This document shows positions 33,201-43,820 of a stretch of 64,000 nucleotides of DNA, one piece after another (the first letter of the stretch is position 1; each line of letters opens with the position of its first letter). Below the pieces are notes generated by a model. The model had not been told where the DNA came from. It saw nothing but the letters and a program-made list of their open reading frames with translations, and made no database searches. A program made the position numbers and the translations under genes. This DNA comes from Halicephalobus mephisto (Eukaryota > Nematoda > Chromadorea > Rhabditida > Panagrolaimidae): assembly GCA_009193035.1 (NCBI GenBank), contig SWDT01000030.1, positions 310,001 to 374,000 on the forward strand. The letters are read 5' to 3'.

Positions 33201-36200
33201 TTTTTAGCATCGCTAGATGGTTTATCTTTATCCTTAGATGAAGTAGAAGGTTTTCTATCCTTATCCTCTGGTTTCTTCGCTGAAGAAGAAGACCGAGGCT
33301 TATCTTTATCTGATTCCTTGGAAGACGGTGTTTTTTTATCTTTATCGTCGGACTTGGGTTTCTTTTCTGATTCCTTGGAACTAGGTTTTTTCTCTTCTGG
33401 CTTGTCCTTGGAAGCCAGTTTGATGTCATGCTTTGGTTTCTTGTTGAGATCAGCAACGAGGTCTGTATCTAATTCTTCCTCATCTGGCTTCTTAGACTTA
33501 GAAGATGTAGGTTTTTTATCTTTATCTTCCAACTTCTTCGCCGATGAAGAAGATCGAGGTTTATCAGTGGAACTTGAGGATTTCTTGTCAGGATCCTTGG
33601 AAGAACTAGGTTTCTTATCGGGATCCTTAGATGAACTAGAGGGTTTCTTCTCAGGATCTTTAGAACTGGAAGATTTCTTTTCAGGATCCTTGGATGAACT
33701 AGGTTTCTTTTCAGGATCTTTAGAACTAGAGGATTTCTTATCAGGATCCTTGGATGAACTAGAGGGTTTTTTCTCAGGATCCTTGGAAGAACTAGGTTTC
33801 TTATCGGGATCCTTAGAAGAACTAGAAGATTTCTTTTCAGGGTCTTTAGAACTGGAAGATTTCTTGTCGGGATCTTTGGAAGAACTAGGTTTCTTCTCAG
33901 GATCTTTAGAACTAGAAGATTTCTTGTCAGGATCTTTGGAAGAACTAGGTTTCTTATCGGGATCCTTTGATGTGCTAGAATATTTCTTTTCAGGATCTTT
34001 AGAAGAACTAGAAGATTTTTTCTCAGGATCTTTAGAACTGGAAGATTTCTTTTCAGGATCCTTGGATGAACTAGAGGGTTTTTTCTCAGGATCTTTAGAA
34101 CTGGAAGATTTTTTCTCAGGATCCTTGGATGAACTAGGTTTCTTCTCAGGATCTTTAGAAGAGCTAGAAGTTTTCTTTTCTTTATCTTTTTCACTTTTTG
34201 GAACTACTTTGATATCATGAGATGGTTTTTTGTTTTTGTCTTTAATAAATTCTGTATCCAACTCTTCTTCATCGTCTGGTTTCTTTGGAGCTGATGAAGA
34301 GAATCTAGGTTTATCCTTGGAATCTTTGCTCGACGTTGGTTTCTTCTCTTCTGGTTTATCTTTGGAAGATTTTGGCTTTTCAGAATCCTTTGAAGGTTTT
34401 TTGTCTTTTGAAGGTTCTTTGTCCTTAGTTGAGGGCTTTTTGTTTTCATCCTTGGGTTTGTCAGCCAGCTTGATGTCGTGTTTGGGCTTGGGTTTATTCA
34501 AATCTAGAACGAATTCCGTGTCTAATTCGTCTTCCTCGATCTCCGGTTCATCTAATTCTTCTTCCTGAAGTTTCGTGACTGCAGCCGAGCTTCCAGGAGG
34601 TTTTTTGTCTTTATCCAACTTTTTAACATCGCTAGAAGAAGATTTTTCTTTATCTTTTGAGGAACTTGATTTTTTATCTTTTTCTTTATCCTTAGATAAA
34701 GTGGAAGGTTTTTTATCTTTTTCCTCTGATTTCTTCGTTGACGATGAAGATCGAATTTTTTCTTTATTTTTTTCTTTATCTTCTGACTTCTTAGTTGGGT
34801 CTTTAGTGGATGATTTTTTGTCTTTCTCATCAGATTTAGAAGTTTTTGATTTTTTTTCAGAATCGGTTTTTTTATTTTCGGGTTCTTTATTTTTATTTTT
34901 TTCCATTTCTTCTAATTCGTTTTTCCTTTTCGTTAATTCAGTAACTTTCTCGCTGTCGAGTTCTTCACTTTCAGATTCACTAGGCATGGTTAATTTTATC
35001 ATAGGTTTCTTAGAAGCAGAATCTTTTTTGGAAGTCGATGAAGATTTATCTTTATCCTTCCCAGAAACTACAGAAGTGGATCTAGGTTTGTCCTTATCTT
35101 TTGTAGATTCTACTGCTTTCTTAGCTGCTACAGAAGTGGATCTAGGTTTATCTTTATCTTTCACGGAAGTTACAGTAGTCGATGAAGACTTGTCTTTATC
35201 TTTTCCAGAAGTTACAGTACTCGATGAAGACTTGTCTTTATCTTTTCCGGAAGTTACAGTAGTCGATGGAGACTTGTCTTTGTCTTTCCTAGAAGTTACA
35301 GTACTCGATGGAGATTTATCTTTATCTTTTTCAGAAGTTACAGTACTCGATGGAGATTTGTCTTTATCCTTCCCATTACTTACAGTACTCGATGGAGACT
35401 TGTCTTTGTCCTTTGAAATTTTGTCTTCTGATTTTTTAATTTTTTCGTCTTTGGAAGATTTTTTGTCTTTATCCTTTGAAGCTTCGGAATCCTTTGAAGA
35501 TTTCGTTTTTTCAGATCCTTTTTTGTCGTCAGATTTCTTTGTTGAAGATTTTTTGTCATCTTTGTCCTTTGTAGAAGGCTTTTTTGAAGATTCTGGTTTG
35601 TCTTCAGAATCCTTTTTGTCTTTTTTGGAATCTGATGGAGCTTTGATGGTTTCAGAAAAACTGTAATAATCGACAGCAGGTTTTTTGGAAGCATCTGAAT
35701 TTTCTGAAGTTTTATTTTTTTCGAGGAATTCTGAATCCAATTCTTCGTCTTCTTTTTTTTCGATTTTCATTTTCGATGAAATTTTATTTTTTGATTTTGG
35801 ATCTTCTTCGACTTCAAGAATCAAAGGCGATTCATCTTCTTTTTTGATTTTTTCGTTTTTTGCAGAAATAGATCCGTTTTCTTTTTTTTCTTCTTTTTTG
35901 GATTCTGGAGGCTTCACGGTGAAAGTCGCATTTTGAACATCTTCTTCTTCATCTTCCCATTCCTGTAATTCCATCAACAAAGTTAATTATATCATAAAAA
36001 TTAAAAATATTACAAAATAGTCTCGACACGAATTTTCTAAAAATTCTCAATTTTTGATTTTTTAATTTTGAAATAATTTAAAATTTTTTTGATTTTCTAA
36101 AAATTAAAAAATTAAAGATTTTTCTACTTGATTCAAAAAATTTGAAAAATTTTAATTTAAAAAAATTGGGAAATTTTAGTTTAAAAAAATCGAAAAATTT

Positions 36201-36360
36201 TAATTTTTAAAAAATTGAACCTCATCTTCCCATTCTTCGTCATCGTATTCTTCGGCCACGGCGGCTTCTTTGGCCAGCTTCTGACGCATGTAATTTTTGT
36301 ACCATTCATCCTGAAATTTCAGATTACTGTAGATAATTTAAAACAAGTAATTCTAACCAT
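30295..36360 (-). CDS. Long K/D/S/E-rich protein with C-terminal calponin-like (CLIK) repeats
   Basis: Deduced exons: a 3-nt coding exon ending in ATG (36360-36358), 36310-36221, the large exon 35962-31016, and 30336-30295; all in phase, about 1,693 residues. After an acidic start (DEWYKNYMRQ, EEYDDEEWEDE), about 1,250 residues are charged repeats of SKDPEKKPSSS and KPEDKDKKPSK type, with spaced ELDTEFV and KHDIKLA boxes. A Lys-rich and Pro-rich bridge (EWVPPPKPKWVPPPRVPP) leads to about 250 residues with five degenerate repeats such as SQAGMGSFGAKRD, TQKGFNPFGSHR and DQSGMTPFSSLR, close to the calponin-like repeats of UNC-87/CLIK muscle proteins, which bind actin. A role as an elastic, PEVK-like linker is inference. 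The start codon is tentative: an out-of-frame upstream ATG lies 13 bp away. Confidence 0.8.
30500..30950. repeat. Tandem repeat in the last CLIK intron
   Basis: AAAAGTCGAAATTTTCCGAA and TTGTATCTCAGCACG alternate in about ten copies with a period near 38 bp. Confidence 0.75.
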
Positions 36361-36600
36361 TTTCGGATATCATCTAAATAACAGCTATGAAAAATAAAAA
36401 ATAAACAAACTTAGTGAAAATGTGTCCGGGATCAAGAGAAAAGAAATCCCGGGCCAGTGCCGGAGGCAGTCGTTCTCTGCCCCCGCTCTCTCGATCGACT
36501 GCTGTCGTCCCGAGGATCAATTTTATCTTTTTTATTGATCCACTAGATTTATGCTTCTTTGAAAGCAAAAACATGGAAGGTCAAATATTTTTAACTTTAT
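36361..36600 (-). promoter_or_regulatory. Likely promoter/5' UTR of the CLIK gene
   Basis: About 120 bp (36,420-36,545) of G+C-rich sequence directly upstream of the minus-strand gene, containing GCAGTCGATCGAGAGAGCGG and CACTGGCCCGGG, next to AT-rich DNA. ORFs of 66-67 codons on either strand here have no other support. The position fits a promoter; the function is inference. Confidence 0.4.
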
Positions 36601-37140
36601 TAACAAAAATTAAATAAAAAATTTAAAAAATTCAAAAATTAAATAAAAAATTTAAAAAATTCAAAAATTAAATAAAAAATTTTTAAAAATTCAAAAATTA
36701 AATTTAAAATTTTTTAAAGATCTTCAAAAACCTGGAATTTTCAGAATCCAGTGAAATTCTGAAGCAATTTGTGATTTTTGGAAATTTTTTAAATTCAGAA
36801 AAAATTTCTAAAACCTAGAATTTCTTAGAAATTTTTAAAATCTAATATAAAATTTCGAAATTTTTTGAAATCTTCCAGAATTTAGAATATTTTTATATTT
36901 TATTAAAAATTTAGAAATTTCTTACATTTTATTAAAAAAATTCGAAATTTAATAAAATTCATTAAAAACTGAATTTTGGAATTTTCTGTAATTTTAAAAC
37001 TTTTAAAAGAAAATTTTGCAACAATTTCTAATTTTTGAAAAAAAAACGATCGGAATTCTGCAAAATGAGGTGTTTCCGTTTCCTGGAAAATTTACCTCCG
37101 ATGTGAAATGGACCAGAAGCAAAAAAAAAATTTTTTTTCG
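36600..37140. other. AT-rich intergenic spacer
   Basis: Low-complexity sequence with variants of AAAATTCAAAAATTAAATAA between the divergent CLIK-like and Ly-6-like genes. It must hold the promoter of the downstream plus-strand gene; no motif stands out. Confidence 0.4.
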
Positions 37141-37150
37141 GACACTTGGG

Positions 37151-38303
37151 ATGTTTATCGACTGGATTTTTTACTTTTTACTTATTTTCAGTTATTTCTG
37201 GATTCCAGAAGGATTACAATGTTATTCTTGTCAATTCAGCTTCAACGATGTCTACGATATCGACAACAGGAATGCCTGGTGCACAAATAGCACTTTGATG
37301 AAAATTCCGAAATCCGAAGTCATGAAGCCCTGTGCTTCTTGGGAGACTTACTGTATTGTTAGTTTTTTAAATTATTAACAATTAAGATTCTGTAAAATTT
37401 TCTAGAATCTTATAAAATACGGTAGAAAATTTTAAAACCTTTAAAAAAATTTAAAAATAAATAATTTTGTAGAAATTTTTAGAATCCTCTAGAATACGGT
37501 AGAAAACTAAAATCTTCGAAAAATTTGGGAAATTTTGGAAATATTAAATGATTTTGTAAAAGTTTCTAAAATTTTCTAAAATATGATAAATAATTCTGAA
37601 ATTTTCAAAAATATTAGAAAATTTCACAGAAGATTCTAAATACGGTAGAAAACTAAAAACCGACAATTTCATGAAAATTTTTGAACATTTCAGAGTTTTG
37701 TGAATGTTTCTAAAATCGTCTAAAATACTGTAGATAATTTCGAAATTTTTAAAAGTTTCTGGAATTTTCCAAATCTCCATGAAGGCTTCCAGAATAGAAG
37801 TTTTCAAAATTTTTGTTAATTTCATAAATTTCTAAAATTTTATAATTTTTCAAAAATCAACAAAAATTTAAAAAATAACTTAATTGAAGAATTTTAAAAT
37901 TCTTAAAAAATTCAGAATTCGTCTCAAGACAACTTCGTAAAAATATGGATTTTTCATTTTTAGAATAATTTGAATTTTATTATTTAAAATTTGACTTCAG
38001 ACGGCAGTGACGACAACTTTGAATTCATTCACCAGCGTTTCCCGGTCCTGTGCCGTCAGATGTTCCACGTTGTGTGAATCCATCGGATACGGTACGAATC
38101 AAGTAACTTGTGCAGATTGTTGCAGAAAAGACGGATGTAACAGAAAATATTCCGTAGGATATTACATGGAAGTCATGGAGAGACAATTCACCGGTTGGAC
38201 AAATCCACTTCCGTCCGAAAAAGATTACAACAGAAAAAGTTAATTTTAAAAAAATTAAGTTAATAATATATCCATTTCAGACAACATCAAATTTCCTTAT
38301 TGA
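37151..38303 (+). CDS. Secreted Ly-6/three-finger-like cysteine-rich protein
   Basis: Exons 37151-37357, 38001-38238 and 38281-38303 join in phase to 155 residues. The first 20 residues (MFIDWIFYFLLIFSYFW) form a signal peptide, and the mature part starts LQCYSCQF. Ten or more cysteines follow in the Ly-6/uPAR order and end with the hallmark CADCCRKDGCN. In nematodes this superfamily includes ODR-2 and its HOT relatives, usually GPI-anchored. Here no hydrophobic C-terminus is present after the last Cys; the tail is a polar 38 residues ending IKFPY, so the protein looks secreted. AATAAA follows near 38,313. I would not assign a more specific name. Confidence 0.75.
37380..37995. repeat. Intron with diverged TTTCTAGAATC-type repeats
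   Basis: Intron 1 of the Ly-6-like gene. Variants of AGAATCTTATAAAATACGGT and GTAGAAAACTAAAA recur several times at a step of about 110 bp. No coding signal. Confidence 0.5.
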
Positions 38304-38556
38304 AATTTCGCAAATAAAATGTTTTTTATTTATGAAAAAACTAATCGTATCTTCGACGACTGATTACTACATATTCAATTTACTTTTTTTTATGAAATGT
38401 GTTTATAAAATCACCAAACTTAACTTTTTTAACTTTCTTGTTGTTTATATTTTTAATAAATACTGTGATTTCAAGCATAGGATACTTATCGAAGTTATCT
38501 CATGAGACGGTTAGCGAGGAGCCGGGCTCTTGATATGTTGTTAAGTAATATTGATT

Positions 38557-38735
38557 ATACAGTATAACTTGGATATAAGATACTTCTGTTATAACATATC
38601 TCAGATTATAGCATACGGTCTGAGTGAACTTGGTTAGTCTGCTTTCAAATTTACCCTTGCTATGATATATCCTTTGTTATAACATACGCTTTGCCCGGTC
38701 CCAGGGGAGTATCTCATATCCAAGTTCTACTGTAT
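38557..38735. mobile_element. pogo/Tigger-like MITE, long form (copy 5)
   Basis: Inverted ends TACAGTATAACTTGGATATA and TATCCAAGTTCTACTGTA around about 179 bp. Nearly the same body as copies 1 and 4 (AGCATACGGTCTGAGTGAAC). Confidence 0.75.
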
Positions 38736-39163
38736 AATCATGTGATACTAGGTTGAAATATTTCTTACTTAAGATTTGAGAAAAAATCTTGAAATTAATT
38801 TTTCGTATACTAAACCTAATTGAGTTCTAGAAAGTCATATACTATTCAATTTAGTGCTTTAAAATTTATAAAACGTAAAAATTACAGAGTTCCATGTGTT
38901 AAAATAAAATTTTGTTTTTAGTCTAATTATTTCCACATAAACTTAGATTTCAACATCGATATTTTATAAATAATTAAGCATTTTTTATTTTAAAAATTTC
39001 ATAAGCACTTCTTCAAATATGTCTAATCTACGAAAGTGTAGTAAACTGATAAAAGCATCTTATATTTTGACTTTGATGATTATAGATAAAAATAACAAGA
39101 GCTGTTGTTTTTTCACTTTCGTGCTGTTTGAGTTTTGAATAATTCTACTATTTTAGCTACAGG

Positions 39164-41218
39164 ATGGCGATTAAAATTATATCCTGCGAGTCAGTCAAAG
39201 AAGAATTAAATCTCAATCTTGCCGGGACGGAATCCGCACCAACCCCTGAGGATCAGAAAATAAGATTAAAACCTCGGAGATTCCATGAAAAGTTTAAGGT
39301 AAGATGTCCTTGGGCAGGATGTTCTAATGACCCTCTGATCTGGCACTGTGCTCACTGTGGGAACGAGTTGGAGACGTTTGAACAAGAAGAAATAGTTTAC
39401 TTCTCCTGTTACTGTGGCGACCGGAAGATGACTGATTTCTACTGGAAGTGCTGTCATAACAATCACCCAAAAGTTCGATCCGAGGAGAATTTTAAAAGTT
39501 TAATGGAACTCCAGAAAGATCAGAGAGAGCAACGAACGATCGTCTTCCTCGGAGAAACTGGAGTCGGGAAATCCACTACCATCAACCATCTCATAACTTC
39601 TATCAATTATGAAACTTGGGATGAAGCTAAAGAAGGAAAATGTGTCAATGCCGTCTCCCTCTGTAGCTTCGTCCCCAATGCCGATGGGAGTGAACGAATA
39701 TCTAAACAGTTGGAAGGATATCACGTGGAAAATGAAAGAGGAGAATATGGAGAAAGCGCAACTACCGAGTCTGTTACTTACTCTTTTGAATATAATGACA
39801 ATGGTAATCGATTATTTAGTAACAACTAATAATATAAGTTTAGGAAGAGATTATCTGGTGATGGTATTGGATCCAGTGGGAAATAACGATACCAGTGGAT
39901 CTGAAGAAATGGAATACAACAATCACTTAAATATCGTCGAACATATTGTGAATCTAAAGTCGTTTAACATGATTTGCTTCGTTCTCAAAGATGGAGAAAG
40001 TAGGATCCATAATAGAATGCCTCATGTCATAACAACTATGAGCAAGATTCTCGATCCGGGATTTGTCAATTACACAAGCTTCTTGCAAACTTTTTCTTCT
40101 AATTTAAATGTAAATGATTTCATCCAAATACAGTAAAAACCACTTTATTTAAGGTAAGAAAAAGTGTACTGATTATCGGCAAGTTGTCTGAGGAATTAAA
40201 CATAAAGTTTAATGTCGAAAACAATATCTATCCTATCAACAATGACCCGTACATAGCTATCCTGGAAAAGGAACTTCACGATATAGAATATGAGGATCTA
40301 ACAAGACCTTACAGCAAATCTAGGGATTCCTTCAAAAAGCTGTTGAAAAAAGTTATTACAAACCAGGAATTTATTACCAATAATGAATACTTTCAAATTG
40401 CTCGGATCAAGAAATTCGCCCAAAAGGATATGGAAAGAATTTTCACATATGCCTTGGAACTAGCTGGGATAATCGAAAAACCGAATCATGAATCGGACTT
40501 GAGTCCAGATGAACAAGAAGTGAAGAAAAAAGATAAAGAAGTAATCAATACTGGGAAAAACTGCGAAGAAAAACGAAAAGAAGATTTAAAGATGCAAAAT
40601 GCTACATCTGAAGTTGTCACAAATCCCAAGCTTTGTAAAAATTCTAATATTTCATCAAATAGTAAACCGAATAAGGAATCAACTAACGAAAACAGTAATC
40701 GACAAAATAACAAACAGCCCACCGAAGAAGAAAAAAAATTACTAGAAGAAATCAAAACTCTGATGGAAGAGTTCAAAGACGATACGTTCTTCTACATCGG
40801 AATAGGACTCGTCATTACTGGAGTCGTGGGTGTAGCTGCCGGAGCTTTTCTGTTTTGGATCCCAATGGTCATAGCTACCCCTATCTGGGGAGGAGCATTA
40901 GCGGCCGGTGGAGCTACAACCGTAGCTGGAAAACTGACCATTATTTTAAATTACCGTAAACTTTAAATTACTGTATATACATAACCAACATATTTAGTGA
41001 AAAACAAAAAGAATATGAAAGAAAAAGCTATGATGTGCATCAAAGCGATTATTGTCATCAGTAAATACTGTAGAGACAACAAATTTGACACCAGTTTTGA
41101 TTGTGTTTCGAAGTTGAAACAATCGATTAAAAGTAATTCAAATGGTCACTTTTCTTTCATAACCGAACGATTGGTAAGCGATTTCATAACCAAAAAACAC
41201 ATCAAAGATCGTTCTTAG
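39164..41218 (+). CDS. Zinc-finger plus P-loop GTPase plus membrane-segment protein
   Basis: Four exons, 39164-39803, 39844-40109, 40154-40955 and 40998-41218, join in phase to 642 residues; the introns are only 40-44 bp. Residues about 46-110 are rich in Cys and His (CPWAGCSND, CAHCGNE, CYCGD, KCCHNNH), a probable zinc-binding unit. A P-loop follows, FLGETGVGKSTTIN, with a G3-like VLDPVGNNDTSG in place of the usual DTPG, and NMICFVLKDGESRIH typical of AIG1-like GTPases. Downstream comes a charged coiled-coil and then about 45 hydrophobic, Gly/Ala-rich residues (LVITGVVGVAAGAFLFW, GGALAAGGATTVAG) and a helical tail. Similar zinc-finger GTPases are expanded in nematodes and some fungi; their function is largely unknown. 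Membrane remodelling or defence is a guess. Confidence 0.7.
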
Positions 41219-42084
41219 TGGCATCAATGTCATTTCATTCTCAATTTTCTATATTTTTTATTTTCTGGACTACACAAAAAATATAATTTTTAACTTATTA
41301 ACAAATGCAAATCGTCGCTATTAAGTTTTAATTTTCGTCACAAAAGTCAAATAATTATAAAAATGAGACGATTATGTTACATTTCGCATTTGTTAAAAAA
41401 TTAAAAGTTACATTTTTTTGTACAAACTTAATGCAACTATATATTGAATCTAAAGTACCCGATATATCAGAGCCGCTTCAATGATATTCATATTTCATAC
41501 ATAATCCATCGATATCAATAGACAAAAAATATGATTTTTAACTTATTAACAAATACAAATCGTCACTATTAAGTTTTAATTTTCGTCACAAACGTCAAAT
41601 AATTATAAAAATGAGACAATTATGTCACATTCTTATTTCGCAATTGTTACGGGGCCAAAAGTTACGTTTTTTTGTGTACGTGATTGCAGTTGCTATCTTG
41701 GGACAAACGATTCTTAAAGATTAAGAGGAAATTTTATGATCAATGAGTAAATCCATTATTAATCGTTATGGAATCAATGCTACACACTAAAAAAGTACTT
41801 GATATATAATGCGTGAAAATATTAAAACGGCTTTGATTTATCGGATAAATTATTTTTTTTTTGCACCGATACATTGAAAAAATGCACTTACACAAAGAGC
41901 CAAATTTATGCATTCGGTATATTGGAGATATTTTTGGGTGTAATTTTCCTACTTTTTCGTTTAAAATATACTCCTGAATTTTGGTTATTTTCCAAAATTA
42001 ATGCTAATTCATCATTTTCTAATAATTGAAACTACGATACAACGAACAAGTAATTAGAAAAGTGAACATCGGTCTGTTCGAAAT
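41219..42084. repeat. Intergenic region with a duplicated 110-bp block
   Basis: A block holding ATTTTTAACTTATTAACAAA, ATTAAGTTTTAATTTTCGTC and AAATAATTATAAAAATGAGA occurs at about 41,280-41,385 and again at 41,530-41,640. The remainder is AT-rich with no gene. Confidence 0.65.
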
Positions 42085-42125
42085 TGTTAGGTCAGGCCTT
42101 CATCTTTAGTAAAAAGCGCAACCGA

Positions 42126-42285
42126 CAGGGAGCGCCTGGTCCCGAACGGATTGCCTTAACGTCAATATGGAGCGCTTAGTCCCGAACGGATTGCCTTAAC
42201 ATCAATAAGGAACGTTTGGTCCCGAACGGATTGCCTTAACATCAATAAGGAACGTTTGGTCCCGAACGGATTGCCTTAGCACCGC
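42126..42285. repeat. Four 40-bp direct repeats
   Basis: The word CCCGAACGGATTGCCTTA starts at 42,141, 42,181, 42,221 and 42,261, an exact 40-bp period; GGAACGTTTGGT or GGAGCGCCTGGT precedes each copy. It lies inside the LTR-like insertion. Confidence 0.85.
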
Positions 42286-42488
42286 CAAGAGGACATACAG
42301 TTTCTCTTGGCGTGAAGTTCAGTTGGTTGTTTATGTCAAGTTCAACATAGTGTTTTGTACTGTGCCTAAGGCATGTATTTGATAAATCTTTTCTATACTA
42401 TTTTCCCTTCTCATCTAAACGTGGGTCACTCGGCGTGACGGATATAACAGAAATATTGTCTCTTTGTTACTTCATTCCGAACACAAAT

Positions 42489-42510
42489 CTCAAACTTGGG
42501 CAATTAAACT
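42489..42510 (-). other. SL1-like 22-mer (antisense, in the LTR-like element)
   Basis: The minus strand reads AGTTTAATTGCCCAAGTTTG plus AG, two mismatches to the 22-nt nematode SL1. The following bases are ATTTG, not a splice donor, so this is not an intact SL RNA gene. Confidence 0.35.
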
Positions 42511-42678
42511 ATTATTATAAACAAGTTATAAAATACAAAAGCAACACGATCGATAGATCTTTGTTAAGACTGCTCTCTCTGGATCGGTGAAGTTATCACC
42601 GTTCCGATCACGGTCCTATTACAATTTATTTTTTATTTTTTATTTGTTTTATAAATTTAACTACTTTTTTCATTTCAG

Positions 42679-42918
42679 AAGTCAAAACACTTTTTGCTAA
42701 AATTCGCAGAAGAATGTAACAAAAACCTTGAGAACACCCAGATACAACTTGAAAACGTTCTGGAAACTGCTGAAACTTTGACAAAAATGAAAATAAAGCA
42801 CAATTTTCATTACAATCCTGATGGAAAAAAACTATTCGTCGATTGGCGAACGAAAAGTGAAAATTTTCAAAAAATTCAAGACTTTTGGGACGATTTGGAA
42901 TGTCTACACCAATCATAA
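42679..42918 (+). CDS. Terminal exon of a small helical/coiled-coil protein (5' part not found)
   Basis: An exon opening after the acceptor TTCATTTCAG and reading KSKHFLLKFAEECNKNLENT to the C-terminal WDDLECLHQS. Nearly all residues fit amphipathic helix, then a short NPDGKKLFVDW segment. AATAAA signals follow near 42,990-43,003. No in-frame ATG occurs early in the exon, so an upstream exon or a trans-spliced start at the internal Met is needed; the LTR-like insertion directly upstream may separate it from its first exon. Family not recognised. Confidence 0.45.
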   Translation, partial: KSKHFLLKFAEECNKNLENTQIQLENVLETAETLTKMKIKHNFHYNPDGKKLFVDWRTKSENFQKIQDFWDDLECLHQS

Positions 42919-43155
42919 TTCTTTAATTAAGTATTGGCATTTATGTCTACGAAATTAAAAATTAAACTATTTCAATATTTTTAGAATAATAAAGATTCCA
43001 AATAAAGTGTTAAATTTCAAATGAGAATTTCCCACATTTTGGCGTTCTGTGACTAACGAAATTTTTAGTGATTTTGAAATTTCGCCGTTTTCTGATTTTC
43101 CTTCGTGTGTCACTGTAATCTTGATCTAAATCCTCATTACTTTGCTTATATCCAG

Positions 43156-43820
43156 ATCTAACCGAAGAAAATCGAAATCTGGAGATCTAATAGATGATGA
43201 AGGGGAAACTCGTGTGATCGTTAGGGTTCCGGATGAAGTTGCTCCTGCTGTTGATGAATTCATAAACTCTGATCTTCAATATGATCTCTCACATCCTGAA
43301 TCTGGACAAGAAAGTAGCAATCAAGTTTGTACCGAAGAAACCAACAAAACAATTGGAAAAAATTCCTTAAATTCCGTCATTCAGGACCTGCGGTGCATGA
43401 TTGAAGTAAGTTCATATATCAATTTTGCTTTTTTAATGAGTTTTATTTTCCAGGCTTACAAGACTCAAGACAGACGTATACAAAGTCGGTCATGTTTCTT
43501 AAATTCTTAATTGTAGAAATCCACCAGAATTGCCGAAAGTCAAGGAGGTCCCTGAAGGCGAGACGAATGATCCGGAATTTAGAGAGCAGATTGCTGAAAG
43601 AGATAAGTTACTTCAATTTCCACATGGAATCACACCTCCGTTGAAGAGTGTCAGAAGACGAAGATGGAGAAAAACGAAAAAAATGAAATTCATGGACATT
43701 CCTGAAACCGAACAAGAAATTAAAAGACTGCTCAGATCAGACTTACGAGCTGTCAATATCCGATGGGAAGTCATCGACGTCAACCAGAAACCAATTCGGA
43801 TCCAAGATTCTCAGGAGTAA
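43156..43820 (+). CDS. TFIID subunit TAF7-like (5' exon not found)
   Basis: Exons 43156-43405 and 43454 to about 43488, then from about 43517 to 43820. The first exon has ETRVIVRVPDEVA, the N-terminal TAF7 pattern, and LRCMIE; the second starts AYKTQD, matching the YKTADI box; the last has FPHGITPPLKSVRRRRWRKT and EIKRLLRSDLRAVNIRWEVI, the hallmark of the TAFII55/TAF7 N-domain. TAF7 is a subunit of TFIID and regulates TAF1. The first exon needs two more bases of phase from an upstream exon that I could not find between 42,920 and 43,155. The last intron is ambiguous: only a 28-bp intron (43489-43516) or use of the acceptor ACCAG at 43527 keeps the frame. Confidence 0.75.

Larger units (their letters stand above)
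42085..42623. mobile_element. LTR-like insertion (solo LTR candidate)
   Basis: Starts TGTTAGGTCAGG and ends CTATTACA, fitting a TG...CA LTR of 539 bp of the BEL/Pao kind, and is markedly richer in G+C than the flanks. It contains four exact-period repeats and, near its 3' end, AATTAAACTATTATTATA, a possible poly(A) region. A clear target-site duplication is not visible and no internal coding region is nearby, so the call is tentative. It seems to lie upstream of, or in an intron of, the small gene at 42,679. Confidence 0.45.

Noticed and set aside
32013..34220. 735-codon plus-strand open frame
   Set aside because: Shadow of the minus-strand K/D/S/E repeat coding: the antisense of AAG/GAT/TCT-rich repeats lacks stops. 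Composition (Phe, Leu, Ser) is the complement of the real protein.
34575..35666. 363-codon plus-strand open frame
   Set aside because: Same antisense effect over the large minus-strand repeat exon.
42540..42610. 5S rRNA next to the SL1-like sequence
   Set aside because: GGATCGGTGAAG...CCGATCACGG forms a palindrome but does not match 5S rRNA elsewhere.
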